In this document: in pieces, positions 10,469 through 19,329 of the stretch
How the letters are laid out: each line of letters begins with the position of its first letter
Numbering within the stretch: position 1 is the stretch's first letter
Source of the DNA: Mitosporidium daphniae
Taxonomy: Eukaryota; Microsporidia
Reading direction: 5' to 3'
NCBI RefSeq assembly: GCF_000760515.2
Contig: NW_013546345.1
Span: forward strand, 1-36,043
Length of the DNA stretch: 36,043 nt
Position numbers and translations under genes: made by a program
Notes under the pieces: generated by a model
Told to the model about the DNA's origin: nothing
Seen by the model: the letters and a program-made list of their open reading frames with translations, nothing else
Databases searched by the model: none

Positions 10469-11246
10469 TTAGAAGAATCTGCGCACGCAATTGTAGCGGG
10501 AGCAGGAAAAACATGTTCTTGGCAGGTATTGGCAAAAGTAGCCAAATGGGCAATCGCAAGGCGGAGAAAAAGGGCACGGAACGCAACCACCCCACCCAAA
10601 TCCGCCTCTATCACCCCATCCAAACCCACCTCTATCGCCCCAACGGGGACGATCAAAATCTCGATTATTAAAATCGTCGTCACGTCTAAAACCGAACCCC
10701 CCTCTAGGTCCAAAATCAGCGACAGAAGCCGACGCATCCTGCTGATATGAGCCACCTTCACCAGAAGGCATTTGACCGTTTCCAAAAGAAGGACTATTGC
10801 TTGGAGTTTGATCATTTCCTAAAGAAACGCCATTACTCTGTGGAAAGCCTCCAAGAATGTTGACAGGTCCTGCACTTTGAGGAGTTGGTGAATTTGACTG
10901 AGATCCCATCTGATTCTGCTGCGGATTGCACGCTCCACCTATAATCACAAATGCAAAAAATACCATTTCCAGGAAAAATGTTTCCACTCGGAATTCCGCT
11001 TCCAGGAAAAATATTTCCACCTGGAATTCCGTTTCCAGATGGTATTGGTCCTTGAGAGGGGGGCAACGGGTTACCAGTGCTAGGTATGGACCCATGACCA
11101 GAGCTAGGCGGTTGCTGATTTTGCGGGGGATATTGTTTTCCAGCATTGGTGGAATATTGGGAAAAAGATGCCCCAATCGCTATCAGCAAGAGGAGAAAAA
11201 TCTGCACAACTTTATAGTGAAGGCGCTGACTGGAGGAGAGATACAT
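10469..11246 (-). CDS. Secreted protein with C-terminal eight-cysteine Opy2-like module (copy 1)
   Basis: Exons (minus) 11246..10964 and 10938..10469, with a 25-nt intron; 250 aa. The order is: signal peptide (VVQIFLLLLIAIGASFS), a Pro/Gly/Ser/Gln-rich low-complexity region with repeats of the GIPSGNIFPGNG type, a second Gly/Ser/Gln region, Arg/Gly/Trp repeats (WGDRGGFGWGDRGGFGWGG), and finally a 32-residue cysteine module with spacing C-x2-C-x5-C-x-C-x5-C-x6-C-x2-C-x4-C. The module shares GYxC, PRTCFSC and flanking residues with the proteins at 17848 and 28156. Its cysteine spacing resembles, from memory, the N-terminal domain of the fungal membrane anchor Opy2. No transmembrane segment follows, so it is probably secreted. 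It diverges from 6PGDH. Confidence 0.85.
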
Positions 11247-11473
11247 GAAACTTGGAGGCCGTTAATAATTTCGGCTTTTATACTTATCCAACTGATACTA
11301 GTGATCATCAGGAGCACCCCAACTAAGAAAAGCAGATATAAAAGGAACAAAAATTTTATTGAATTGGAAATTGTATTAAACTCGGAAGCCCAAAATTTAA
11401 ATTGGCACTCAATTTAGGTCACGTAAGGGGAGCGCAGGGGTAAAGTTTGCCTCAAATAAATTGCAATTTATTG

Positions 11474-13016
11474 ATGGCAAAGAAAGGAGCGGCAGTAGAC
11501 ATTGGAGTGATTGGAATGGCCGTCATGGGCCAAAATCTTGTCCTTAATTTCTTGGACCACAGCTATAACGTGGCAATATTTAATCGTACAAAGTCTAAGG
11601 TCGATCATTTTATGGAGAAATGGTCCACAATGATAGAGAGCGCTCAACCGGGCACTCCAACTCCTTCATCCTCTCTGGAGGAGTTCGTCTCTACAATGGA
11701 AGGGGGGCATAGAAAGATTATATTGATGATTCAGGCGGGAGATGCCATTGATGCTCTATTATCGGAACTAGTGCCACTTCTCTCCCCGGAAGATATTGTT
11801 ATTGATGGAGGCAATTCTCATTACGTCGATACTCAAAGAAGAGCAGCTTCGCTTTCATCGTCCCACAAAATTCGATATGTGGGGTGTGGAATTTCAGGCG
11901 GAGAGCTTGGTGCCAGATATGGTCCGGCATTAATGCCCGGAGGCTCTCTCTGCGCGTGGTAAGTGAGGTCGCCACTTATAAGCTAGGGAAGAAATAAAGG
12001 ACATGCTGCAAAAAATTGCAGCCAAGGGGCCGAAGGGGTACCCATGCTGCGAATGGCTTGGGCCAGATGCCTCTGGTCACTTTGTGAAAATGGTGCACAA
12101 TGGCATCGAATATGCCGATATGCAGATGATTTCGGAAATCTTTCATGTCGCAAAAAACGCCCTAGCGAAAGATACTCCTACAATCGCTTGTTTGTTTCAA
12201 AAGTGGGCTTCTTCTGAATATCTCTCCTCATATTTGATCGAGATCACTGCAAATATTCTTTTCTTTAAGGAAAGCGAGAATGACACTTCTCCCCTTATCT
12301 CTCGCATTCGAGACACTGCTGGTCAGGTAGTTTGGTTTTCTTTTCTTTAGAAAGGAACCGGGAAATGGACCGTCGAGGCGGCCCTTACTTTGGGCGTCCC
12401 AGGAACCCTTTTTTCGGAGGCAGTATTTGCTCGCTCGCTCTCAAGCTCAAAAAAAGAACGTCTTAACGCATCATTGCTCTTTCCAAAAAAAGAGCCGCCA
12501 TTTGACACGCCATTTGGGGACATTTCCCATATTTTGGGGGAAGCTTTGCTTGCCGCAAAGATCATCGCCTATTGCCAAGGATTTTCCTTGCTTATGAAGG
12601 CATCAAAAAACCATGGCTGGTCACTTTCTGGATCAACCATCTCAAAAATATGGCAGGGCGGATGCATTATTCGATCAAAACTGCTTGTTTTTTTTGAGGA
12701 TTTGGATGATCTCCAATTCGAAAATTTGCTGGTATCCAAATGGGCTTCTGAAAGATTGAAGGCTTCGATCGAGTCTCTTCGTACCATAGTCGGTCTTTGC
12801 GTTAGCACAGGTGTCCCCTCGCCTGTGCTGTCTTCGGCGCTCTCGTATTTCGATACAGCTACATGTTCATATCTGCCTGGCGCTGCTCTGATCCAGGCGC
12901 AAAGGGACTACTTTGGCGCGCATCAATACGAACTTGAAGCTACCCCCGGGCTCTTTCACCACACAAACTGGACGGGCTCTGGAGGCTCTGCCCTTTCCTC
13001 AACCTACCAAGTATAA
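11474..13016 (+). CDS. GND1: 6-phosphogluconate dehydrogenase, decarboxylating
   Basis: Exons 11474..11958, 11987..12326 and 12351..13016 (introns 28 and 24 nt); 496 aa, near the fungal length of about 490. It catalyses NADP-dependent oxidative decarboxylation of 6-phosphogluconate to ribulose 5-phosphate in the cytosolic pentose phosphate pathway. Visible marks: Rossmann GMAVMGQNL, IDGGNSHY, GISGGELGARYGPALMPGG, the catalytic Lys in HFVKMVHNGIEYADMQ, KGTGKWT reconstituted exactly across the second intron, SEAVFARSLS, IWQGGCIIRS and AQRDYFGAHQYE. The start is the first in-frame ATG, giving MAKKGAAVDIGVIG. Retention of this gene indicates a working oxidative pentose phosphate branch for NADPH. 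Confidence 0.97.
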
Positions 13017-13143
13017 ATGAGAATTTAGAATAAACACGCACATTATTTTCCGATCTATCGATTGGCAATACAGTGATCGATAGCAACAAACAAACGCTGC
13101 ATAGATGGCAACCGTTAAAGGTATAACACTCGGAAATTGGTGC

Positions 13144-13160
13144 AAATTTTTAATTTTAAT
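13144..13160 (+). promoter_or_regulatory. AAATTT-type signal before the SGS gene
   Basis: AAATTTTTAATTTTAAT immediately precedes the start codon at 13163. Similar strings precede the starts of the Snu66-like, FKBP, Pab2, FHA and Rrb1 genes. AAATTT-like upstream signals are described in microsporidia. The role here is inferred. Confidence 0.4.
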
Positions 13161-13162
13161 TG

Positions 13163-13444
13163 ATGAAGTATCCGTCCTCGGCGAGAAACCCGGTCGATTG
13201 GGATGCCATTACCACATCCAGCGACGAAGAGAGCAGCGGAGCCAAGCAAGAAAAAGGAGAAGATCAGCTTAAAAATTTGTTCCAAAAGATATATGACCAG
13301 GGCACAGATGACACCAGACGGGCAATGATCAAGTCGTTGCAAGAGTCCGGCGGCACATGCCTATCGACCAACTGGAAGGATGTTGGATCGGCTCCGGTCA
13401 AGCCGTCGCCGCCAGAAGGTTGTGAAGCCAGAAAATTCGACTAG
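13163..13444 (+). CDS. Stand-alone SGS-domain protein (Sgt1 C-terminus-like)
   Basis: 93 aa, single exon from ATG 13163. Almost the whole protein is an SGS domain as found at the end of Sgt1: YPSSARNPVDWDAI, an acidic stretch, LKNLFQKIYDQGTDDTRRAMIKS, and LQESGGTCLSTNWKDVG. The TPR and CS domains of Sgt1 are missing, and the 146 nt upstream up to 6PGDH cannot encode a CS domain. In full-length Sgt1 the SGS part binds leucine-rich-repeat clients and Hsc70 and assists Hsp90. What an SGS-only protein does is unknown. An AAATTTTTAATTTTAATT stretch lies directly before the start. Confidence 0.88.
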   Translation: MKYPSSARNPVDWDAITTSSDEESSGAKQEKGEDQLKNLFQKIYDQGTDDTRRAMIKSLQESGGTCLSTNWKDVGSAPVKPSPPEGCEARKFD

Positions 13445-13463
13445 ATAGACGCTAAACCGCGAT

Positions 13464-13483
13464 TAAATTTTTAATTTTTAATT
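13464..13483 (+). promoter_or_regulatory. AAATTT-type signal before the Snu66-like gene
   Basis: ATTAAATTTTTAATTTTTAA lies about 10 nt before ATG 13491, in a 46-nt spacer that must contain both the end of the SGS transcript and the start of the next gene. Confidence 0.4.
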
Positions 13484-13490
13484 TACTGCC

Positions 13491-13940
13491 ATGGACGAGC
13501 CGTTGGTTTCACGGGGCGTTGCCTCCACACTCCGTCTGCTTATGGATCGGGGAGTCCTCCGTAGTGAATACGACCAAAAGCCGCCGTCCAAAAAAATAGA
13601 ATACAAGGACGAGCATGGACGATCGCTGACACCCAAGGAAGCCTTTAAGCTACTCTCGCACAAGTTCCATGGAAAGGCGCCTGGAAAACTAAAGGTGGAA
13701 AAGCTCTTGAAAAAGATTCAGACGGAAAAGGCTGTACTCGCAAAGCAGGTTGCCTCAATACCATCTACAAATGTCGAAATGATGGAAAAGGCAAGAATGA
13801 GCCAGGGGGCCGCCCATATTGTCGTTGCTAATAGCTCGATGATGTCTACCGCCACACGCTCCCACAAGCCTATCAATCGCAATAAAAAGGAAGCCAAGGC
13901 CGCAGTCCCAAAGAAGAAACTTCCTTTTGGCATGGTTTAG
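13491..13940 (+). CDS. Snu66/SART1 C-terminal domain protein
   Basis: 149 aa, single exon. It matches the end of SART1/Snu66, a U4/U6.U5 tri-snRNP protein: RGVASTLRLL, then YKDEHGRSLTPKEAFKLL and SHKFHGKAPGKLKVEKLLKK, with a basic tail ending KKKLPFGMV. Family members are usually 580-800 residues. Here the ATG sits just before the conserved block, and no upstream exon is possible because the SGS gene ends 46 nt away. The long N-terminal region that contacts other tri-snRNP proteins is therefore gone. This fits a reduced spliceosome in a genome with very short introns. Confidence 0.88.
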   Translation: MDEPLVSRGVASTLRLLMDRGVLRSEYDQKPPSKKIEYKDEHGRSLTPKEAFKLLSHKFHGKAPGKLKVEKLLKKIQTEKAVLAKQVASIPSTNVEMMEKARMSQGAAHIVVANSSMMSTATRSHKPINRNKKEAKAAVPKKKLPFGMV

Positions 13941-14080
13941 GGTTGGGAATGCGCAAGATTAAATTTGTAAATTTTCGATGAGAAATAATTTGAGGTTAAA
14001 TTCTTTTGTAATTGTCTCAACATACAACAAATGGGCTTCGGTTTGCTAATTGAAATATTTGATCAACAACCGGATTAGCG

Positions 14081-14902
14081 ATGGCATACATGCAAGATCC
14101 ATGCGAAAACCCTTATAAAAAGGCCAAAAAGCCGTTCGACGAGTTTATCGATTGGGGCGGTGCCTCCTCATCTGGGGCAACCACTCCAGGGTCGTCTTCC
14201 TCGGGTACGGGAACACCCAACTCTTTTTCTGGCCAAGATTCCCGTCAAATTTCGCCATTAGCATCCCCTTCAAACATGTACAGTGCCATTCCCGGACCAT
14301 ATTCTGATATATTTCTCTCTAATACCACCAATAATTTTCACGCAAGTAAATCCGTGCTCGAGGGCGATGATTCGTCTTCGCAAGGCGCCACATTGCCTTC
14401 GGATCCCAACTTCAGCTCGCAAATCCCCACCATTGTGCATCACAATACAGATCTAGATGCATCATTTCCATACATAGTGTCTCCTTTGAAAGGGCCATCC
14501 GAACATCATGTGTCAGAGGATGTGGCTCCTCCTCAGCAGGTGACGCTTTTTCCGCTTATTTCCAACGTATACACGCCACTAATTTATTATCCACCCACGG
14601 TAAAGAGAGCGCCAGCTTGTCCTCCTTTGCTACCTGTTTCTCAAAGAAATCCTGGCATCAAACGCGCTCATCCGTGGGATGGGCTGAGGCTGAAGGCGGT
14701 CAAAAATATCGAGCTTCAGGCACTTTCTCTGATTCGGAGCTGGGTCTTCTATAAGCAGGGAAAGAAGAAAGAATTCCCATTGCCAGTGGAGGTAGAAATT
14801 CCCATCGAAAAGGCCGACGGTAATTGCTTTGAAGACACGATTTGCATTGCCGACCCGGATCTCTATGCCCGGCTTGTGGATCTCGAGCAAAAGAACCGAT
14901 GA
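14081..14902 (+). CDS. Unrecognised protein with Ser/Pro-rich N-terminus
   Basis: 273 aa, single exon, function not recognised. Residues 1-160 are Ser/Thr/Pro/Gly-rich and probably disordered, opening with a small basic patch (NPYKKAKKPF). Residues about 165-273 look folded: a proline-rich stretch (YYPPTVKRAPACPPLLPV), then GLRLKAVKNIELQALSLIRS, an alternating FPLPVEVEIPIEK segment and an acidic C-terminal helix (DPDLYARLVDLEQKNR). There is no signal peptide or membrane segment. Codon use and spacing match its neighbours, so I take it as real. It lies between a spliceosomal gene and a CTD-kinase gene, but nothing links it to them functionally. Confidence 0.7.
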   Translation: MAYMQDPCENPYKKAKKPFDEFIDWGGASSSGATTPGSSSSGTGTPNSFSGQDSRQISPLASPSNMYSAIPGPYSDIFLSNTTNNFHASKSVLEGDDSSSQGATLPSDPNFSSQIPTIVHHNTDLDASFPYIVSPLKGPSEHHVSEDVAPPQQVTLFPLISNVYTPLIYYPPTVKRAPACPPLLPVSQRNPGIKRAHPWDGLRLKAVKNIELQALSLIRSWVFYKQGKKKEFPLPVEVEIPIEKADGNCFEDTICIADPDLYARLVDLEQKNR

Positions 14903-15015
14903 ATAAACAATACACCGATTTTAAGCACACGGTCCCAAGTGGCAACGTTGGAGATTTATGCGTGTATTAGGAAACTGTACAAAGTTGACACAGATGCAAA
15001 ACCTTAATGACAGCT

Positions 15016-17785
15016 CTACGATTTGCCTCCCTCTAATGAGGTTTCACTTGCGTTCCCATTTCGTCGGGTCCGATCGAAACGGTATGAAGGTCGGTAGTAA
15101 CTCCCAGATTCATAATGATGGCCATGTGGTTCTGGATGGCGATCGTGCTCGCGATGGCTAAAATCCCGAAATCCGCCTCTACGGTGTCGCTGATAATAGT
15201 GGTCGGGTGGTGGCGGTCTTTCTCTTTGATCCCAATCATCCGGAGCAGTCATGCGATACGGACGGTACTGGCGGAAATCCTCAGAGCGATCATCTTTAAA
15301 ACGATGATGATGATGATGCTCATGATGATGATGATGATGATTGTTGTTCTGATGGTAGGAGGAAAGGGGAGTTGGGCGGCGGTTCAGGTTATACTCAAAG
15401 GGAGAATAGCTCACCGCCGAAGATGATCGATGGCCAGAGTATGTTCGTGGTGAGGTGGATGTTTCGATTCCATCCATAGGGCGATGTGTTACGTTTGGTA
15501 GATCCTCTGTTTTCTCTCGATTGAGAATGGCAGAATTATGCTTTGTAGATACAGAATCACACGGCTGCGGTGACGACATTTTCTCGTCTGGTTTGACAGG
15601 TGGTCCAGAAGAGTATTGACGTGTAAAGGTAGCGGAGATAGAGACAGAGGAGGATGCAGGTGCAGCTGCAGCTGCAGCTGCTGACTCGACTGCCCCAGCA
15701 GCAGCGACAGCTGCATTCGTAGCATCGCGACGACGCTTTGCCAGCTCATGATAGGAGCATCCAGAAAAATGAGGCAATTCAGCGGTAGTCGCCGTCAGAG
15801 GCAGGGCTGTAGTAAATGCCGGATGCTCCAAGGCTTCCTTTGCCGATATTCTTGCATCCGGATCGATACTGAGCAGACGATGTACAAGATCAAGCATCTG
15901 GGCATCGCCAATCCGACTCTCATCAAGTGGATGCAACGGCTTTGCTTGATGCTCAGAAAACAAATTAGGAACTTTGGAGGAGTCAGGAAGATTGGCTAAA
16001 CTGCGCATTCCAGGCCGAGGCCAGCCAATGGTGTCAAAAATCAAAGTCAACTGATGCAGTTCAGACGTGCCCTGAAAGAGAGGCTGCCGTAAAAAAAGCT
16101 CTGCAACGATGCAACCAACACCCCACATATCAACTGCCGTTGTGTAATGTTGAGCGCCAAGCAACAGCTCTGGCGGCCGATACCATCTTGTGACAACGCC
16201 TGGCGTCATCGATGCAGCACGATGGGGGTCGAACGTCCTGGAAAGGCCAAAGTCGGCAATCTTTACCTCCCCTCGATTCCCGACAAGGATATTTGCGCCT
16301 AGGGTTAGGGAATCAAATTAAAAGAAAACACGCATTGCAGAACACAGGTCGGAGACGAAACAAAAAGAGGTCAAAATACGATATCCAGACTTACTTTTGA
16401 TGTCGCGATGCAGCAAGTTTTTTGAATGTACATAGGCAACACCTTGAAGCAGTTGTTTCGCATAGTACTTGATTTGGGGCACATTGAACCGTATGTTTGG
16501 TGCATCTAGAAGGCCAACCAGGTCATGCTCCACAAACGGGAAAACAATGAAAAAAGTCGGCGGGCCTTGTGAACTTGCCGTAGAGAGCGCAAGTTCCTGA
16601 ATGGAAATGACATTTTGATGGTTCATACGCTTAAGGATCCTTATTTCCCTCAAAGATGTAATTGGAAACTAAACATAAGCTCGTTGCTAGATACCCCTTC
16701 GCCATTAGGCATTGGAAGGATGCGCTTCAGTGCCACTAGGCGCCCAGTGGCTCGATGACGTGCGCGGTGCACCTCGCCAAATGTTCCTTCACCAACCTAC
16801 CGGAAATAAAAACGAAATCAAAAGACTATGGTGCGGAGGCAAAAGAAAGATGGATTACCTTGTCCAAAAAGACATAATCATCTACCGGTGAAATGCCTTC
16901 AAACTTGTGGTTGACACCGTAATAACTTTGTAGCACCATGGGCCCAAATGTTCCATATGGAATGGCTTCCTTAGCAGGAACCCCGGCCTTTGCAGATGGC
17001 TGCCTTAAAGGCTGTGCTGCTTCTGTTCGTTTTGTCGCCTTAGATAATGGAGCAGACATCATTGGCGAAGAGGTCGTGGTTTCAAATGGGTCAAAGTACG
17101 AAGTAGCCACTTGCATTGAGGAAGTAGATGCGGAATGAACAGGTGTCTTTGCCTTTGGCTGCTTCGCATCTTGAAAAGTTTCTTTCTTGCTAAAAATGGG
17201 CTCTTGGCCTTTTATATCCCCTGCTCCAGTAAAGCTTCGCTTTGTTAAAGACTCTCCCTTTGATGCAGAAATTGGAGCAGGCCCATTCTTTGGGCAACAC
17301 AATGAAAAGGGCTGTTCTTCAACTGCAGGTAGCATTTTCTTCATCTCATTTTTAATAGGTGGGATTGTTGTTATGGAGGATTCTCTGTTTATATCATATG
17401 ATGTCCTTTTGGACTCAAGATTCTCAGCATCAACCCCAACAATGTCTATCGGTGAGGAGGGCCTCTTTTTTTTTATCTGCGGATAATCTGGCGAAAATGC
17501 CATTTTGAGATCCTTTTTAGAGAACAAATTTTCCGCCGGTTCAATGGAATGCACCAGCTTGCTAAAGACGGTGGAAATGCTAGAGTCCTTTGGTTCGTGT
17601 ATCTTTCTCGTTTTGCGCAAAAGCAAATCCCTGAGTTCCTGCAAAAGATGCTTAGAAACAGATAACGAGACAAAATCGGAAAACTTTCTTGTGCGCCGCT
17701 CATCTCTGATAGATGATGGAGCCGAATTCTTTTCCTCCCCGTCGGTTGAGGAAAAAGAGGGGCACGACGACGAGAGTGCCGCCAT
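15016..17785 (-). CDS. Cyclin-dependent kinase of the CDK9/Bur1-Ctk1 type with His-rich tail
   Basis: Exons (minus) 17785..16859, 16796..16695, 16668..16395 and 16298..15016 (introns 62, 26 and 96 nt); 861 aa. Residues 1-290 are a Ser/Lys-rich extension. The kinase domain runs from about 300 to 590: VGEGTFGEV at 310, VALKRIL, GFPITSLREIRIL (PITALRE-type C-helix), HRDIKSANILV at 430-440, DFGLS at 450, VVTRWYRPPELLLG, and ending SIDPDARISAKEALEHPAF. This set is typical of transcriptional CDKs that phosphorylate the Pol II CTD. CDK9/Bur1 and CDK12/Ctk1 cannot be separated with confidence. The C-terminal 270 residues are low-complexity, with an 11-His cluster split by one Glu at about 745-765 and Arg/Asp/Tyr-rich sequence after it. 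The cyclin partner is not in this window. Confidence 0.92.
15303..15342 (-). repeat. CAT trinucleotide run encoding poly-His in the CDK
   Basis: On the plus strand this is a run of ATG/GAT triplets. On the coding strand it reads His6-Glu-His5 preceded by Asn3. It creates spurious Met-rich open frames on the other strand. Confidence 0.85.
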
Positions 17786-17788
17786 TCC

Positions 17789-17802
17789 AACTAAAAATTA
17801 AT
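17789..17802 (-). promoter_or_regulatory. ATTAATTTTTAGTT just upstream of the CDK start
   Basis: The same 14-mer is found at 31697-31710, five bases before the SmD1 start. Its TTTTTAG looks like the 3' splice sites of this genome, so it could be the end of a 5'-UTR intron rather than a promoter. Confidence 0.35.
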
Positions 17803-17847
17803 TCAATTTGTAAATTGCAATTTTATTTTCAATGATTGCAGATCAAC

Positions 17848-18105
17848 CTAAACGGCAAAAGGTCCCCCCCTCCTTCCATTGTCATCTCCACGCTCACCAG
17901 GCCCAAAGCGCGAAAGTCGCTGGCAGAATCGTCTGGGACAGCTAAAACAAGACCTTGGTATATATCTGCACACATAGCCAAAGGGGCAGTTGCACGGTGG
18001 TATGAAGAGTGGACATTGAACACATCGTGTTGGCCCAAATTGGTCAGTCCCGCAATATGAAAAGGCAAGTGCTAAAAGAGCAATAAAATAAAGGAGAGCT
18101 TTCAT
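17848..18105 (-). CDS. Small secreted protein with eight-cysteine Opy2-like module (copy 2)
   Basis: 85 aa, single exon. A clean signal peptide (MKALLYFIALLALAFSYC) is followed almost at once by the module with spacing C-x2-C-x6-C-x-C-x5-C-x6-C-x2-C-x4-C. It includes CPFGYVCRYIPRSCFSC, nearly identical to the same stretch of the 10469-11246 protein. A charged Gly/Arg/Asp-rich tail of about 20 residues follows. This is the minimal form of the family: no low-complexity region and no membrane anchor. It is transcribed away from the CAP protein gene across a 203-nt spacer that carries TTAGGGTT at 18160-18167. Confidence 0.9.
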   Translation of the reverse strand: MKALLYFIALLALAFSYCGTDQFGPTRCVQCPLFIPPCNCPFGYVCRYIPRSCFSCPRRFCQRLSRFGPGERGDDNGRRGGPFAV

Positions 18106-18159
18106 TTTATATGTGCCCAGAATGTATGTTTCCCGTTATATAGAAATCGATCAAATATA

Positions 18160-18167
18160 TTAGGGTT
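18160..18167 (+). promoter_or_regulatory. TTAGGGTT element in a divergent spacer
   Basis: One of four copies of the 8-mer in intergenic positions. It lies between cysteine-rich copy 2 (minus) and the CAP gene (plus). Function inferred. Confidence 0.28.
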
Positions 18168-18308
18168 TTCCATTTGTAATTTTTGCTGATCATCAATAGA
18201 CCGGATAATTGCGAAAGAATCACCAAATCTTGTTTTGAAGCATCCACATGTGATATCAGTGGCTTTATTAAGGGCGTTTACACCAAACGAGACAATGCGG
18301 ACTTTTAG

Positions 18309-19138
18309 ATGCTGCTGATGTTCCTTGTGTACATTGTTGCATTTCTTTTACCCAAAAAAGCATACAACCTTTCTGCAAGAATCCCATTTGACGATGAAGC
18401 TCCGATATTGCAGTTTGGCCCTAGTCAACCTTGGAAATGGAATGAAAGATCTCTTATTTTGCAGGGAGATACTATGCCTCCTACGCCACGACAGATTCCG
18501 ATTCAAAGAAATGATATTCCAGATTCGATTCCTGCAAAAGGCACGCTATGGACGGGTGAAAATGGCGTGTGGATAATAAGGGGCTCTGAGCAGAACACTC
18601 CGGATCAAAGTAAAGGAACAAGTCTCTCTTTAAGACAACCACAGAGTGAGCAAAAAAGAAATTCCGATCCGCTCTACTTGAGCCAAATTACGCTAACGTT
18701 TCAGCTTCTGGCGCGTGTTAACGGGGAAAGAACATCTAGAGGATTGAAGCCGCTCTGTGCAAATAAGTACACATTCGCATTGATGACATAACTAGGAAAC
18801 TCGTGTCATCATCCACGCAGCATTCCGTGTTGATGGCCAAAATGGGTGAAATGAGCCACCAGCTTCCGGGAGGACCTTCGTTAGGAGAAAGGGTCACCGA
18901 GGCAGGATTTGAATGGAGATCAATTGCAGAAAATATTGCAGCAAAAGTATCCGATGTAGATGATGTGATGCAGGCATGGATGAACTCGCCAGGTATATCA
19001 AGTCTACATTTGATTTTAGGGCATCGACAAAACATCCTTGGGTCTTTTGAATATTTCGGTGCAGCACAGGTAAGCCAGTTTTGGACACAGGACTTTGCAA
19101 CAAGCTCAAATCAAGGCACCACAAACGAGTGCATGTAA
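18309..19138 (+). CDS. Secreted CAP/SCP (PR-1/Pry-like) protein
   Basis: Exons 18309..18766, 18796..18992 and 19020..19138 (introns 29 and 27 nt); 257 aa. The first 18-20 residues (MLLMFLVYIVAFLLPKKAY) are a signal peptide. Residues about 20-135 are a Pro/Gln/Ser-rich stretch I do not recognise. The CAP domain begins at about 136: LLARVNGERTSRGLKPLCANKKL, then MSHQL, ERVTEAGFEWRSIAENIAA, WMNSPGHRQNIL and FWTQDFA. His of MSH, Glu of AEN and His of GHR match the CAP cavity residues. Family members (yeast Pry1-3) bind sterols and fatty acids in the extracellular space. The second intron is in frame without a stop, but removing it restores the canonical NSPGHRQNIL. Confidence 0.9.
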
Positions 19139-19329
19139 ACTTTAACGTGTGATCGTGCAAGAAACGAGCCGATAACATAACATATGCGGTAAATAGGCGA
19201 ATCTATTGCGGCTATTAAAGAATTAAAGTTAATTATTTGAAGTAAAATTTAATCGATTTTTACAATTCGAAACAAAGTTTCGGAATTGTCACTGCAAATA
19301 TATTCGTGATCCGGCCATTCATTGGGAAG

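Noticed and set aside
13085-13160. Upstream mini-exon (MATVK...) for the SGS protein
   Set aside because: The GT after MATVK is out of phase with the acceptor before YPSS; the ATG at 13163 directly gives a complete SGS domain.
15303-15342. Triplet repeat as a CRISPR-like or mobile-element repeat
   Set aside because: A simple in-frame trinucleotide run with no spacers, inverted ends or target duplication. No CRISPR array, transposon or virus-like gene was seen anywhere in the window.
15115-15426. Met-rich plus-strand open frame (poly-MM)
   Set aside because: It is the antisense of the CAT run coding poly-His in the CDK gene; the minus-strand kinase is unambiguous.
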